64,000 bases of DNA from Lysinibacillus pakistanensis (lineage in GTDB: Bacteria; Bacillota; Bacilli; Bacillales_A; Planococcaceae): positions 2,540,501 through 2,604,500 of the forward strand of contig NZ_CP126101.1 of assembly GCF_030123245.1 (NCBI RefSeq), written 5' to 3'. Position 1 is the stretch's first letter, and every line of letters starts with the position of its first letter. Of the stretch, positions 1 through 8,439 are shown in pieces. Below the pieces are notes generated by a model that had not been told where the DNA came from, searched no databases, and worked only from the letters and a program-made list of their open reading frames with translations. A program made the position numbers and the translations under genes.

Positions 1-261
1 GATTCAGGATGTGGTTGGCCAGCATTTGCAAAGCCAATTGAAAAAGAGGAAGTAACCGAGCATTTTGATACATCTCATGGAATGCGCCGAGTGGAGGTTC
101 GCAGTAAGGATGCTGATTCACATTTAGGGCATGTTTTCCCTGATGGACCTACCGAGCTTGGAGGTTTACGCTATTGCATTAATTCAGCAGCTTTACGCTT
201 TATACCAAAAGAGGATTTAGAAAAGGAAGGCTATACTGAATATCTTTCCTTGTTTAAATAA
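1..261 (+). CDS. msrB: Peptide-methionine (R)-S-oxide reductase, C-terminal part (MsrB domain)
   Basis: The frame is open from base 1 to a TAA at 259-261, giving the last 86 residues of a protein that starts outside the window. It shows the MsrB signature DSGCGWPAF near the start, then SHLGHVF, and the catalytic-cysteine segment [14 protein letters not shown]. MsrB reduces methionine-R-sulfoxide in oxidised proteins using thioredoxin. Whether this is a stand-alone MsrB or the end of an MsrA-MsrB fusion cannot be seen here. A strong terminator follows at once, so it ends its transcription unit. Confidence 0.93.
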   Translation, partial: DSGCGWPAFAKPIEKEEVTEHFDTSHGMRRVEVRSKDADSHLGHVFPDGPTELGGLRYCINSAALRFIPKEDLEKEGYTEYLSLFK

Positions 262-263
262 AG

Positions 264-300
264 AAAACTCCTAGCATGAAGTTTTGCTGGGAGTTTTTTT
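264..300 (+). terminator. Rho-independent terminator after msrB
   Basis: A 12-bp stem (265-276 with 285-296, one G-U pair) runs straight into a seven-T tract, a few bases past the msrB stop. Confidence 0.9.
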
Positions 301-337
301 GTCCTTATTATGTTATTGTTCCATTCCTTCAGGGCAA

Positions 338-2179
338 TTAAACCTTAAACTCACTCACTAAATTACGAAGGTAGTCTGCTTGTTGGGCGAGCTCTGCGGC
401 GGCTGCATTAATTTCTTGCATGGAAGCGGAGCCTTGTGTTGCTGCTGCTGCGGAAGTAACTGTATTAGCAGCGGATTGTTCAGCATAGGCGTTAACGTGG
501 ACAAACTCACTTGCTACAGCATTGCTATACTCAAGGGTTAATGAAATTTTTTCAGCCATTGCCGTAATAATGGAGGTAGTTTCCTGTGTATGCGATAAAA
601 TATTGGCTAATGATTGATTTGTTTCATTTGTCACTTCTACTCCACGAATAACCGAAGTTACCCCCTCATAGTTTTGTGTAATAATAGAGGATACTTCATC
701 CTGAATGGACGTTACAATTGTTGTGACTTCCTTCGCAGCACTTTGGGATTGCTCCGCTAACTTGCGAACTTCATCAGCTACAACTGCAAAGCCTCGTCCG
801 TGCTCTCCAGCCCGTGCAGCTTCAATCGCAGCATTTAATGCCAGTAAATTCGTCTGTTCGGAAATAGCGGTGATTGTGCCAATGATTGATGTGATGTCTG
901 CTGATTTTCGTCCCAGTGCCTCCACCGTTGTTGTAGTCGTGGCCATTGTTTCTTCAATTGCCTGCATCACTAGTGAAGATTGTTCAACTGAGCGACTGCC
1001 ATCATCAGCTGCTTGCTGCATTGCTAAGGATGCACGTTGGACAGCATTGGCTTGTTCATTTAAATGGTGCATGGAATGCTCAAGGTCACTCATTTTTTGC
1101 TGGGCACTATTCATGCTGGAAATGGTATTGTCACTATCGCTTGCAATGTCAGCTGTAGCATCAGCAATATCCTGAATAGTACGAGCATTTTCATCCGCTA
1201 ATGACATTAATTCCTGACTGCTACTAGAAACATGATCTGCAAGCTCACTCACACGTTTTATGAGATTAGATATAGATTCTATTAAAGTGTTGGTGGAAGA
1301 GGCAATCGTTGAAAATTCATCATGATTACGTACTTTAACGCGCCTTGTCAAATCGCCACCAGCCTGGGCAATATCCAGAATCGACTCGTTAATTGCATGT
1401 GTATTATTTTTTAATGATTTAAATAACATATAGCCAAATATGATGATAGCAATAAATCCGATTACTGAAATGATAAAGAAAGAAATAATAGAGACATTGA
1501 CTTGCTGGTTCAACGTATTTAATTTGGCTTTATTTGCTTCATCCATCACTGTATTGATGGATTCGATATTTTTATCAATATGCGTTTTCATCGTTTCGCC
1601 AACAGCGCCCATCATCAGCTTTCTTGCCTGCTCGAGTCCAAGCTCATCACGCATCGTCATGACTTTTTCAGAGTAATCGAGGTAATTTTTATAATATTGA
1701 CCAATTGCCTGCATATGTCCAAGCTCAAGCTCTCGATCTGAGAACTGATCTTCTAATTCCTTAATTTTTTTATTTATCGAGTCAATTTTCATATGGTATG
1801 AAGTAGAATAAGTGCCGTTACCAGTTATTAAATAGGTTTGCTCTAAATTTGTGAGCCTAGCAATTTCATAAGCAAGCTGATTAACTGTTAATTGCTCTTG
1901 GACATTTTTCTCAGTAAAATCATCCATTTGTCGCTGAAGATTACGTATATCGACATAAGACAATATACCCATTATTCCGTTAATGATAATTAGAAGTGTA
2001 AATATAATAAGCACTTTACCCCGTATTAAATGATAAAAACGTTGTCGTTTTTCCTTAATAGGAGGGAGATTATGCCTACTTTCTTCTAAATCAATTGCTT
2101 TCTCTTTAGCAGAAAAGCTAGTTTTAAAGAGAGACGGGCGTTTTTTCGCAGAGTTACTGGTTTTTTGTAAGTTTTTCAT
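338..2179 (-). CDS. Methyl-accepting chemotaxis protein
   Basis: A transmembrane chemoreceptor of 613 residues. The N-terminal cytoplasmic stretch is basic; a first membrane helix lies near residues 54-74 and a second near 230-252. The roughly 150-residue loop between them is helical and looks like a four-helix-bundle sensor. A HAMP domain follows (about 255-305), then a long coiled-coil signalling domain. Its hairpin tip is clear: [19 protein letters not shown] followed by [18 protein letters not shown], which binds CheA/CheW. I placed the start at the ATG at 2179, eight bases from an AGGAAGG site; a GTG at 2188 and an ATG at 2185 sit too close to it. The gene stands alone, convergent with msrB. 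Ligand unknown. Confidence 0.93.
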   Translation of the reverse strand: MKNLQKTSNSAKKRPSLFKTSFSAKEKAIDLEESRHNLPPIKEKRQRFYHLIRGKVLIIFTLLIIINGIMGILSYVDIRNLQRQMDDFTEKNVQEQLTVNQLAYEIARLTNLEQTYLITGNGTYSTSYHMKIDSINKKIKELEDQFSDRELELGHMQAIGQYYKNYLDYSEKVMTMRDELGLEQARKLMMGAVGETMKTHIDKNIESINTVMDEANKAKLNTLNQQVNVSIISFFIISVIGFIAIIIFGYMLFKSLKNNTHAINESILDIAQAGGDLTRRVKVRNHDEFSTIASSTNTLIESISNLIKRVSELADHVSSSSQELMSLADENARTIQDIADATADIASDSDNTISSMNSAQQKMSDLEHSMHHLNEQANAVQRASLAMQQAADDGSRSVEQSSLVMQAIEETMATTTTTVEALGRKSADITSIIGTITAISEQTNLLALNAAIEAARAGEHGRGFAVVADEVRKLAEQSQSAAKEVTTIVTSIQDEVSSIITQNYEGVTSVIRGVEVTNETNQSLANILSHTQETTSIITAMAEKISLTLEYSNAVASEFVHVNAYAEQSAANTVTSAAAATQGSASMQEINAAAAELAQQADYLRNLVSEFKV

Positions 2180-2440
2180 CGCCATCACCTTCCTATTTTC
2201 AAATAGTCGATTTCAATTTTATCTTATTTTACTAGATTTTTCTATATATTATTTCGCAAAATTTTCATTTTTCAGATAAAAACACCTATTAAATTTCTAC
2301 GTTGCATGTCGAAAGGTGTGAAAAAAATAGTGAATAAACTTAAGTAGGAAAAAATACTTAGTAGTTATTTTTATGACGAGATTGCGATTTTTTGATAAAC
2401 TAGCGGAAAGCATATTAGTATAAAAAGGGGAATTTCTAGC

Positions 2441-2659
2441 ATGAAAAAGAGCTTTTATTTATATGTCCTAACTTTCCGCGGTGGAGATTGGTCTGATCAG
2501 AAGGTACGATTTGCAGAGGAGATGTTTCATGAGCATAATTTTCCAAAGCAAAGCACAAATTTTGAAGAGCTTTCAACGTATATTGAATCGTTTGCAACAG
2601 ACAACCTTACTACTGAAGCATTTGATGAATTGTGGGCATTATATGTCGAGCAATGGTGA
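2441..2659 (+). CDS. YozE-family (SAM-like fold) small protein
   Basis: A 72-residue cytoplasmic protein of the YozE/UPF0346 family. Recognisable features are the start [16 protein letters not shown], the central [16 protein letters not shown] and the FDELWALYV end. The family has a small helical SAM-like fold with no assigned biochemical role. The start ATG follows AAAAGGGGAA by a normal distance. It is a single-gene unit upstream of deoD. The family call is from memory of the B. subtilis protein. Confidence 0.85.
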   Translation: MKKSFYLYVLTFRGGDWSDQKVRFAEEMFHEHNFPKQSTNFEELSTYIESFATDNLTTEAFDELWALYVEQW

Positions 2660-2690
2660 GACAAGGAAAGAAATGAATTTATTTTAAGTT

Positions 2691-2704
2691 GCTAGACGTC
2701 TAGC
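2691..2704. promoter_or_regulatory. 14-bp perfect palindrome upstream of deoD
   Basis: GCTAGACGTCTAGC is a perfect palindrome about 65 bases before the deoD start. It has no T-tract, so it is more likely an operator than a terminator. No known site was matched. Confidence 0.4.
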
Positions 2705-2770
2705 ATTGATTAAATAGCAGAAACACAGTATTATTTAAAGTGATAACTGACAGAAAAGAGGGATTGCAGT

Positions 2771-3478
2771 ATGAGTGTTCATATTAATGCAAAAAAAGGC
2801 GAAATCGCTGACACAATTTTACTTCCAGGAGATCCACTTCGTGCAAAATACATCGCAGAGACGTTTTTAGAGGATGTAACTTGCTATAATGAAGTACGTA
2901 ATATGTTTGGTTATACGGGAACATATAAAGGTAAACGTATTTCTGTACAAGGAACTGGTATGGGTGTGCCATCAATTTCCATCTATGCAACCGAATTAAT
3001 GCAAGAATATGATGTTCAAAAATTAATCCGCGTAGGTACTTGTGGTGCAATTCAAAAAGATGTTAAAGTACGTGACGTCATTTTAGCCCAAGCTGCAACA
3101 TCTGACACACGTATGAACCAAATTATTTGGGGCGGTGCTATCGACTTCGCACCAATCGCAGACTTCGACTTGCTATTAAAAGCCTATAATGCAGGTAAAG
3201 CAGCTGGGCTAAACCTACAAGTAGGAAATATCTTCACAGCAGATTTGTTCTATTCTGATGAGCATCAAAACGAAAAATTAGCACAATACGGCGTACTAGC
3301 AGTTGAAATGGAATCTGCAGCACTTTACACATTAGCCGCAAAATTCGGCCGTAAAGCACTTTCTGTTCTAACAGTAAGCGACCATATCCTAACAGGTGAG
3401 GTAACGACTTCAGAAGAGCGCCAAACAACTTTCAATGATATGATGATTGTTGCGTTAGAGGCTGCTATTCAAGAGTAG
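2771..3478 (+). CDS. deoD: Purine-nucleoside phosphorylase, DeoD type
   Basis: A 235-residue, full-length hexameric-type purine nucleoside phosphorylase. It splits purine (deoxy)nucleosides with phosphate into base and ribose-1-phosphate in nucleoside salvage. Visible motifs are [14 protein letters not shown] (phosphate site), [24 protein letters not shown], the substrate-binding [12 protein letters not shown], and SDHIL near the end. The start ATG follows AGAGGGATTGCAGT. The last 48 bases of the gene and the first bases after the stop are copied twice more downstream (7372 and 11228), so its 3' end appears to be an integration target. The reading frame itself is intact. Confidence 0.97.
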   Translation: MSVHINAKKGEIADTILLPGDPLRAKYIAETFLEDVTCYNEVRNMFGYTGTYKGKRISVQGTGMGVPSISIYATELMQEYDVQKLIRVGTCGAIQKDVKVRDVILAQAATSDTRMNQIIWGGAIDFAPIADFDLLLKAYNAGKAAGLNLQVGNIFTADLFYSDEHQNEKLAQYGVLAVEMESAALYTLAAKFGRKALSVLTVSDHILTGEVTTSEERQTTFNDMMIVALEAAIQE

Positions 3479-3496
3479 TTGATATAACAGGGTTTT
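3431..3496 (+). other. Attachment-site copy 1 (native deoD 3' end)
   Basis: These 66 bases, spanning the deoD stop and ending TTGATATAACAGGGTTTT, recur with few changes at 7372-7436 and 11228-11296. In all three places a tyrosine-recombinase C-terminal remnant lies just beyond on the minus strand. This is the expected layout of attL when an element integrates at the 3' end of a gene and restores its last codons. The att role is inferred. Confidence 0.75.
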
Positions 3497-3550
3497 CAGC
3501 AAATATAAAATACTGCAAATAAGAGCAACTGACCAAAAACCGACCATTTT

Positions 3551-3964
3551 TTATAAAATGGAATTGAAGTAGTCGGTTGCTTTTTCTTTATCTTTCTTAG
3601 TTAAGTGACTATAGGTATTAATCGTTTCTTGAATGTTAACATGTCCAAGTTGTTCTTGAATAATTTTAAAATTTACATTTTTACTAATCATAAAAGTTGC
3701 GTAGGTATGCCTTAGACCATGAAATGTTAGTTTAGGTAAATTGTGACGTTCTACAATCTCGCGCCATCTTCCAGACATACTATCTGGATGTAAAGGGAAG
3801 CCATTTGTTTTTGTAAATAGTAGATTTATTGAGTTGCCCTCATTATCCTTCATCGGTGTCCAAGCTTCACCTGATGCAAGTTGTAACTTCTTATGATCTT
3901 TTGCATATTGTTTTATTTCTCTCATTAACTCAATAGGGAGTATACCATAATTGCCGTCTTGGTC
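3551..3964 (-). pseudogene. Tyrosine recombinase/integrase, C-terminal fragment
   Basis: An open frame encodes the second half of a phage-type integrase catalytic domain: HGLRHTYATFMI (the HxxR box), LGHVNIQETINTYSHLTKK with the nucleophilic tyrosine, and the terminus KEKATDYFNSIL. The N-terminal arm-binding and core-binding domains and the first catalytic arginine are missing; the frame meets a TAA at 3965-3967. The first ATG is at 3925. The C-terminus abuts the deoD 3' end, as expected for an element integrated there. It is almost certainly inactive. Confidence 0.85.
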
Positions 3965-3978
3965 TTATAACAAGCTTT

Positions 3979-4227
3979 TTATATTTTAATTATAAATTCT
4001 ATAATAAAAAGAAGTATCATAAGTCCTATCCCAACTGCAAAAGCCTTACCTGAAGACTTTTCTTTTTGCTCATCATTTTGGACTTCGTTTTCTTCTCTCA
4101 CCGTTGGCTCTCTCTCTGTCGTCTCTTCTACAATAGTATTACAATACTCACATGCCTTAAATACTGAACCATCTCTATATACTTTCTTAATCGAATTATT
4201 GGCTAAACAATTAGGGCAAACACTCAA
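3979..4227 (-). CDS. Small zinc-ribbon membrane protein
   Basis: An 82-residue protein. An N-terminal CPNC...CEYC pair (residues 4-7 and 27-30) looks like a zinc ribbon. An acidic linker rich in Glu (residues 35-60) leads to one membrane helix at the C-terminus (AVGIGLMILLFIIEFIIKI). The ribbon probably faces the cytoplasm. An AGGAGAA site precedes the start. Function unknown; it is island cargo. Confidence 0.7.
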   Translation of the reverse strand: MSVCPNCLANNSIKKVYRDGSVFKACEYCNTIVEETTEREPTVREENEVQNDEQKEKSSGKAFAVGIGLMILLFIIEFIIKI

Positions 4228-4413
4228 TTACATTCTCCTCCATCTATTCATAGTTACTATTTACCATTTTAAGAAATTTAATTATGTATGTACATTACAA
4301 AAAAGGTACTCAATATTTTTTGAGCCAGGGCATTTTTTATTTATATTGCTTTTTTTCTGTTTCGCTAATTATTTCCATAAAAAAAGCCTCTCAAATGAGT
4401 GACTTATTTATGT

Positions 4414-4924
4414 TTACCAAGAACCGATTGTTTTGCCGAAAATCTTCACCTCATCCGTCATAAATTCAATCTCAGAAGCCGCAATCACAGCATCAGACAT
4501 CGGCTCATTGTCATTTGGTGCAAATTTATCTGTATAAACAGTGAACTGTGCAATTTTTTTAGCGCCTTGTTTAACGTTTATTCCGATAGTTTTGGCGCCC
4601 TTTACATCTACTTGTTGTACGAAATCATACATTAACGGCTTGCGCGTATTCAAAAACAGATGTATCAATTATGTGTTTCGATTTTTCAGCGGTAGTAGGC
4701 TCTTTCTTTTCAACTTCTTCCTCTTTCGATTTTTGCTCAGCAATAGCCCATTCTTCAACTTCTTTAGCTTTTCGTTCTTCCTCTTCTTTTGCCTTTAACT
4801 CAGCCTCTTTTTCTTTAGCTTTATCTAATTCTTCCTGAGCCGTCTCTGTTTCTTCAGCTTTTTCCTCACCACAAGCAGCAAGTAGGAATGCTGACATAGC
4901 TCCTATGTATAAAAATTTTTTCAT
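4414..4924 (-). pseudogene. Frameshifted lipoprotein gene
   Basis: The gene starts at the ATG at 4924 after AAGGAAGG and encodes a lipoprotein signal (MKKFLYIGAMSAFLLAAC) and a long Glu/Lys/Ala-rich charged stalk. The reading then breaks near 4630-4640. The frame-one peptide ends ...YAQAVNV at 4625, and the rest (YDFVQQVDVKGAKTIGI...FGKTIGSW) continues in another frame to 4414. Both pieces read as one protein with a C-terminal beta-rich domain, so a frameshift, perhaps with a larger deletion at the junction, is the likely cause. The signal peptide closely resembles that of the lipoprotein at 39408-39572. Confidence 0.7.
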
Positions 4925-4982
4925 TAGCTTATTCCTTCCTTTATATTTCCATTTTAGGAAATTGAGAGTTAAAAGTACATAC

Positions 4983-5014
4983 AAAAAAACAGACAACCTT
5001 TTTTAGTTATCTGT
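4983..5014 (-). terminator. Terminator of the 43-aa gene
   Basis: Read on the minus strand, a 9-bp stem (one G-U pair) is followed by seven T. The stem overlaps the last codons of the 43-aa gene. The same structure recurs at the end of each paralogous copy (about 7870, 10212 and 11925). Confidence 0.7.
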
Positions 5015-5134
5015 CTCACGATCTATAATGGAATGTTTAGCTTGTTCAATGACTTCCTCAAAAGCTTCTTTAATTTCCTCGATTGTATAACCAGCTTCCA
5101 GTAATTCTTGGGTTGTTTGTTCTAGTCTGTTCAT
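5003..5134 (-). CDS. 43-aa acidic protein, island small-protein family, copy 1
   Basis: A short gene encoding an acidic, helical 43-residue peptide (MNRLEQTTQELLEAGYTIEE at the N-terminus, ending IIDRETDN), with an AGAGGAT site before the ATG. A near-identical intact copy lies at 7882-8013, a decayed one at 11937-12064, and only the terminator of another at about 10212. Differences between the intact copies are mostly conservative, which suggests the protein was under selection. I do not recognise the family. Confidence 0.7.
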   Translation of the reverse strand: MNRLEQTTQELLEAGYTIEEIKEAFEEVIEQAKHSIIDRETDN

Positions 5135-5198
5135 TTAATTATCCTCTTTTATATTTTCTCTATCTCCAACATTTATAATATTGAAATTTGCTAGGAAT

Positions 5199-5388
5199 AT
5201 CAAAAGAGCCGTATTTGTAGAGGTTATGTAGTAAGGCTGTAGAGCGTTTAAGTAATAAGCCGATTATATAGAAGAAACTCTTTATAAAACGTCCAGTGTC
5301 ATTCTATAACAGGTTAGAGGAAAGAGATAGCCTTCCACAATCAATAGGTAGTAGACCATATAATTTAGAGAACTGGGTAGAATGGTAG
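5199..5388 (+). pseudogene. Decayed copy of the NWLEW-ending small protein
   Basis: This matches the intact gene at 8060-8278. It begins with codons for IKRAVFV, meets an early stop, and ends in ERDSLPQSIG...LENWVEW. Premature stops and indels break the frame. It lies divergent from the 43-aa gene, exactly as at the intact copy, so the pair was duplicated as one unit. Confidence 0.65.
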
Positions 5389-5523
5389 ATGGGTGAAATA
5401 ATGTTATGGAAAAACACTCTACTTTTGTTGGATTTTTAACATTCGTTGGTAGAATATTAGATTACTAGTATATAATACTAAGATATTATGTTTGTTAAAA
5501 TAAAACTGTGTAGGAGGAGAATA

Positions 5524-6288
5524 ATGAAAAAATTATTTTTTGTGTTACTAGCAGCATTTGTATTTGCAGTAGTAAATCCAACAAAATCAGAAGCAAAAGT
5601 GATGTATGATGGAGCAGAGGTTGTAAAAGGGCAAACAGGGAAAATGACCTTTAAAAAAGACATTAAGGTATACAAGAAAAATTCAGATGGTACGTTTGAA
5701 TCTTTAGTGGTTAAGCGAAATAACTTCTTTAGAACGTATGATATTGAAAAATATGATAAAAAAATATTCTATCAAATGGGGCAATACCGCGTACAAGCAA
5801 CGGATTTAGTAGTTTTCAAAGAAGTACCAATAAAAATTCGTTCATCTTTTTATAACAAACCAACTTATATTGTTATTACTCGCGATGGTATTAATGACGG
5901 CTTATATTACGGATCTCACTTCAAACTAGAAGGACCATGGGGTTTTAATTTCAAGGATACAAATAATGGACAACTACTACAGTATTGCGAAAGTGGTGAT
6001 GGTAGTGAGGAATTTTGTTACGAGTATCCTGGTACAGACCTTAAAATCGCTGAGACAATATCGAGAGAAAGAGGTGTACGTTATGAACTAACAAGAGATG
6101 AAGAGGGGAAGGGCGTTCCATTAAAAGAATCTAAAACTGAAAGAATTATGAAAAAGGGAAGTACTGTTTTTTCAAGGTATGATCATGAAATTAATGGTTA
6201 TATATATGTAACCGATGACTTAGAAGGAAGACTCGATAATGCTGTTTATCTTCCAATGAATTCACTAAAACCAGTTGGAGATAAGTGA
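5524..6288 (+). CDS. Secreted protein of unknown function (254 aa)
   Basis: The start is the ATG at 5524 behind AGGAGGA; an earlier in-frame ATG at 5488 lacks a ribosome site. A signal peptide (MKKLFFVLLAAFVFAVVNPT, cleavage after SEA) leads a soluble, beta-rich, Tyr/Asp/Lys-rich protein with one internal Cys pair (QYCESGDG...FCYEY). I recognise no family. A strong terminator follows. It is one of the few long intact genes on the island. Confidence 0.75.
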   Translation: MKKLFFVLLAAFVFAVVNPTKSEAKVMYDGAEVVKGQTGKMTFKKDIKVYKKNSDGTFESLVVKRNNFFRTYDIEKYDKKIFYQMGQYRVQATDLVVFKEVPIKIRSSFYNKPTYIVITRDGINDGLYYGSHFKLEGPWGFNFKDTNNGQLLQYCESGDGSEEFCYEYPGTDLKIAETISRERGVRYELTRDEEGKGVPLKESKTERIMKKGSTVFSRYDHEINGYIYVTDDLEGRLDNAVYLPMNSLKPVGDK

Positions 6289-6307
6289 TAGATTAAGAAT
6301 TATATAA

Positions 6308-6345
6308 AGCCCTCTTATTTATTTGATAAGAGGGCTATTTTTTTA
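6308..6345 (+). terminator. Terminator after the secreted protein
   Basis: A perfect 10-bp stem AGCCCTCTTA/TAAGAGGGCT followed by ATTTTTTT. Confidence 0.9.
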
Positions 6346-6472
6346 TGGTTTGTTGACATGCGAATAGGATGTTTATCGATGTCTTGTGCTTATCTGATTA
6401 AAATCAAATAGACCACTCCAATGATGATAGGGTGTTTTTTTTGTAATTATCTGTGAAGAGCAAAGTACACAA

Positions 6473-6540
6473 GAAAGTGATAGCCTTCCACAATCAATGG
6501 TGCATATGAACCATCGTTAGATAATTGGCTGGAGTGGTAA
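6473..6540 (+). pseudogene. 3' fragment of the NWLEW-ending small protein
   Basis: Only the last third of the gene remains (ESDSLPQS, then NHR-type codons, then DNWLEW and a stop), with a small indel against the intact copy at 8060-8278. The following bases, including GATGAGGTATTATTAAACTAAC, recur after the copy at 10292-10436. Confidence 0.6.
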
Positions 6541-6706
6541 ATGGAAATAGTTATCCTAGTGATATTGAGATGAGGTATTATTAAACTAACGGAGCGTTTA
6601 GTTGAACAACGATATGGGTTTTTGTGGTAAAATAGTAGACGGTAGGTGCATCTTCATCTTTCCAGGAAGGTGGGATGGGCTATCGTTTAGTTAGGAGGTA
6701 GAGGTT

Positions 6707-6751
6707 TTGGGTGCTTTGGGTGTTTTGGGTGTTTGGGGTGTTTGGGGTGTT
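6707..6751 (+). repeat. Five in-frame 9-nt tandem repeats at a TTG start
   Basis: Five consecutive 9-base units, TTGGGTGCT, TTGGGTGTT twice and TGGGGTGTT twice, encode (L/W)G(A/V) repeats at the very start of the membrane protein gene. Each of the first three units could supply a TTG start. Unit gain or loss would keep the frame. Confidence 0.75.
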
Positions 6752-7021
6752 TTGATTTTGTTAGTTGCAATAATTTTATTTTGGTCGGCTGGATTACCGA
6801 AGATTAAAAGTAAAAAATTATCATTTGTTATGATTATTTTGGGATTGAATGTAATCGCAACTCCAATGGCTTTATTTATAGGTGTAATGGCAACAGACTC
6901 CCCGACCAGCACTATAAATGATTTTTGGTTAGGATTTTTCTTCATCCAGGGAACACCACTTTTAATACTAATAATTGGAATTCTAAAATGGTTTATCATT
7001 GACAAAAGAAAAAATAAATAA
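6707..7021 (+). CDS. Small membrane protein with a repeat-encoded N-terminus
   Basis: A 104-residue protein starting at a TTG nine bases after TTAGGAGGTAGAGG. The first 15 residues are Gly/Val/Leu/Trp-rich and come from 9-base tandem repeats. Three membrane helices follow (about 15-30, 40-62 and 76-96), ending in a basic tail IIDKRKNK. Function unknown. The repeat tract could vary in length without shifting the frame. A terminator follows at 7117. Confidence 0.65.
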   Translation: MGALGVLGVWGVWGVLILLVAIILFWSAGLPKIKSKKLSFVMIILGLNVIATPMALFIGVMATDSPTSTINDFWLGFFFIQGTPLLILIIGILKWFIIDKRKNK

Positions 7022-7116
7022 GCATATAAATAGTAATAATTAATTAGGTTTAAAAAAGACAAGTTTGTGAAGAAATCTCTACTTAAACTATATGGGTGCT
7101 TTTCTTGAAGATTATT

Positions 7117-7144
7117 GAGTTGCATATGCAGCTCTTTTTTTCTT
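7117..7144 (+). terminator. Terminator after the small membrane protein
   Basis: An 8-bp stem with a very short loop (GAGTTGCA-TA-TGCAGCTC, one G-U pair) followed by a T-tract. Confidence 0.7.
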
Positions 7145-7184
7145 CTTCTACTAACGGAATGCTTTAATTAAATACACCATAAAA

Positions 7185-7206
7185 GACCACTCCGTGATGG
7201 GTGGTC
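7185..7206. repeat. 22-bp hairpin repeat, copy A
   Basis: GACCACTCCGTGATGGGTGG followed by TC; the arms GACCAC and GTGGTC pair. The identical 22 bases occur at 9456-9477, and a related hairpin near 11045. Each lies just before a putative element end. Confidence 0.6.
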
Positions 7207-7209
7207 TAA

Positions 7210-7253
7210 GGTATTAAAACAGGTGACTTTTGGTGACCAAAAAGTGACCAACA
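7210..7253 (+). repeat. 44-bp direct repeat near element right end, copy A
   Basis: These 44 bases are identical to 11066-11109. They contain GTGACTTTTGGTGACCAAAA, an interrupted palindrome, with three GTGAC-type half-sites. Both copies lie 115-165 bases before a deoD 3'-end copy, so they may be integrase or excisionase arm sites (inferred). Confidence 0.6.
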
Positions 7254-7371
7254 TCTAAAATTTAGTTAATTTTATAAAATGGTAAACACTTTAAGATGCA
7301 TTTTATAAAGTGTAGAATGCTGTTATATCAACATCCTTGAAGTATCTTGTTCTTATAAAAAGTACAAGTAA

Positions 7372-7436
7372 TTCAATGATATGATGGTTGTTGCGTTAAA
7401 GGCTGCTATTCAAGAGTAGTTGATATAACAGGGTTT
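7372..7436 (+). other. Attachment-site copy 2 (deoD 3'-end duplication)
   Basis: A near-exact copy of deoD's last codons, stop and following TTGATATAACAGGGTTT, with two substitutions inside the former coding part. It is preceded at 7320-7332 by the inverted motif CTGTTATATCAAC and followed by an integrase remnant. Confidence 0.75.
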
Positions 7437-7498
7437 AGATTGTTTTTTAATAGATGAAATTTAAGCAAGTGATAAAAAGCTACGAAAAGGGAACCATT

Positions 7499-7558
7499 TT
7501 ACAAGATTTCGTCAAATAGGTCTCTTGCCTTTATTTTCTCATGCTCAATGTGAGTAAA
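7499..7558 (-). pseudogene. Tyrosine integrase C-terminal remnant
   Basis: Minus-strand codons read FTHIEHEKIKARDLFDEIL and a TAA, the typical end of a phage integrase just after the catalytic tyrosine (here the Tyr position reads Phe). A hairpin lies directly upstream, so nothing more of the gene remains. Confidence 0.65.
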
Positions 7559-7560
7559 AT

Positions 7561-7591
7561 GTTCAGCAAGGAATGAGGAATCTTGCTGAAC
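7561..7591 (-). terminator. Hairpin after the 49-aa gene
   Basis: A perfect 10-bp inverted repeat GTTCAGCAAG/CTTGCTGAAC with an 11-base loop. On the minus strand it is followed by ATTTTA, a weak T-tract, so terminator function is plausible but not certain. Confidence 0.5.
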
Positions 7592-7640
7592 ATTACTTTA
7601 AATATGATGATAATAATTTTACTAAAGGTTGGATTTTTTA

Positions 7641-7790
7641 TTAATTAATGAAATCTTGAGGAACACATTCACGTACACTAGAATTTCTTAATGAGTTAAA
7701 TAAAGCTGCACTGATTCTTAAAAATTCATCATTCTCGCCTAATTCAATAAGGTAAGCGAAATAAGGGTTTTTAATTTCGATATTCGTCAT
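7641..7790 (-). CDS. 49-aa protein of unknown function
   Basis: A short open frame with a good GGAAGGAG site eight or nine bases before its ATG. The product (MTNIEIKNPYFAYLIELGEN at the N-terminus, ending CVPQDFIN) is slightly acidic and soluble, with no membrane helix. I do not recognise it. It lies upstream of a hairpin and reads toward the integrase remnant. Confidence 0.6.
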   Translation of the reverse strand: MTNIEIKNPYFAYLIELGENDEFLRISAALFNSLRNSSVRECVPQDFIN

Positions 7791-7881
7791 AATTTAAAAT
7801 CTCCTTCCAATTATTATTCAATTACCTTCATGTTAATGGAAATGACAGGTAAATAACCATAATAAAAAACAGACAACTTTG

Positions 7882-8013
7882 TTAGTTATCTGTCTCACGA
7901 TCTGTATTGGACTGTTTAGCTTGTTCAATTACTTCCTCAAAGGCTGCTTTAATTTCCTCAATCGTATAACCAGCTTCCAGTAATTCTTGAGTTGTTTGTT
8001 CTAGTTTGTTCAT
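7882..8013 (-). CDS. 43-aa acidic protein, island small-protein family, copy 2
   Basis: An intact paralogue of 5003-5134, differing at only a handful of residues (R3K, E23A and changes in the last quarter). It ends in the same DRETDN and overlaps the same kind of terminator. The upstream region shared with the divergent NWLEW gene is also conserved between copies. Function unknown. Confidence 0.7.
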   Translation of the reverse strand: MNKLEQTTQELLEAGYTIEEIKAAFEEVIEQAKQSNTDRETDN

Positions 8014-8059
8014 TTTGAAATCCTCATTTATATTTTATCTATCTCTAACATTAATAATA

Positions 8060-8278
8060 TTGAAATTTGCTAGAAATATCAAAAGAGCCGTATTTGTAGG
8101 GGCGTATAGCAAGGCAGTAGAGCGTTTAAATAAGAAGCCTAGTAAATCATCATCTGTGGATGGCGAAGCACACATTGAACGTCCAGTGCCTTTCTCCAAC
8201 TGGTTAGAGGAAAGGGATAGTCTTCCACAACCAATAGTGCATAATGAACCATCGTTAGATAATTGGCTGGAATGGTAA
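8060..8278 (+). CDS. Small basic protein ending NWLEW, intact copy
   Basis: An open frame of up to 72 residues. The conserved part reads IKRAVFVGAYSKAVERLNKK, then a Ser-rich linker, PVPFSNWLEERDSLPQP, and a terminal DNWLEW; the NWLE motif occurs twice. The start is unclear: an in-frame ATG at 8006 overlaps the divergent 43-aa gene, and I prefer the TTG at 8060, though neither has a good ribosome site. Broken copies lie at 5199, 6473, 10292 and 12080. The family is unknown to me. Confidence 0.55.
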   Translation: MKFARNIKRAVFVGAYSKAVERLNKKPSKSSSVDGEAHIERPVPFSNWLEERDSLPQPIVHNEPSLDNWLEW

Positions 8279-8439
8279 ATGTACTTAGAGAATGGAGAAA
8301 TGACTTATTTTGAGTATAAGATTATCGAATAAGAAGGATTCTCGGAATATTTCTGGAATAAATAGACTGAGATGTGGAGTTAAATTTATGGTTCTAAAGT
8401 TATGGAAATAACCGAAAATTAAAGTTAGGGAGTGAATAA

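Noticed and set aside
6620..6700. Possible type I toxin or small RNA ahead of the repeat-start membrane gene
   Set aside because: A -10-like TAAAAT and a small hairpin are present, but there is no toxin-like short hydrophobic peptide and no antisense promoter to support it.
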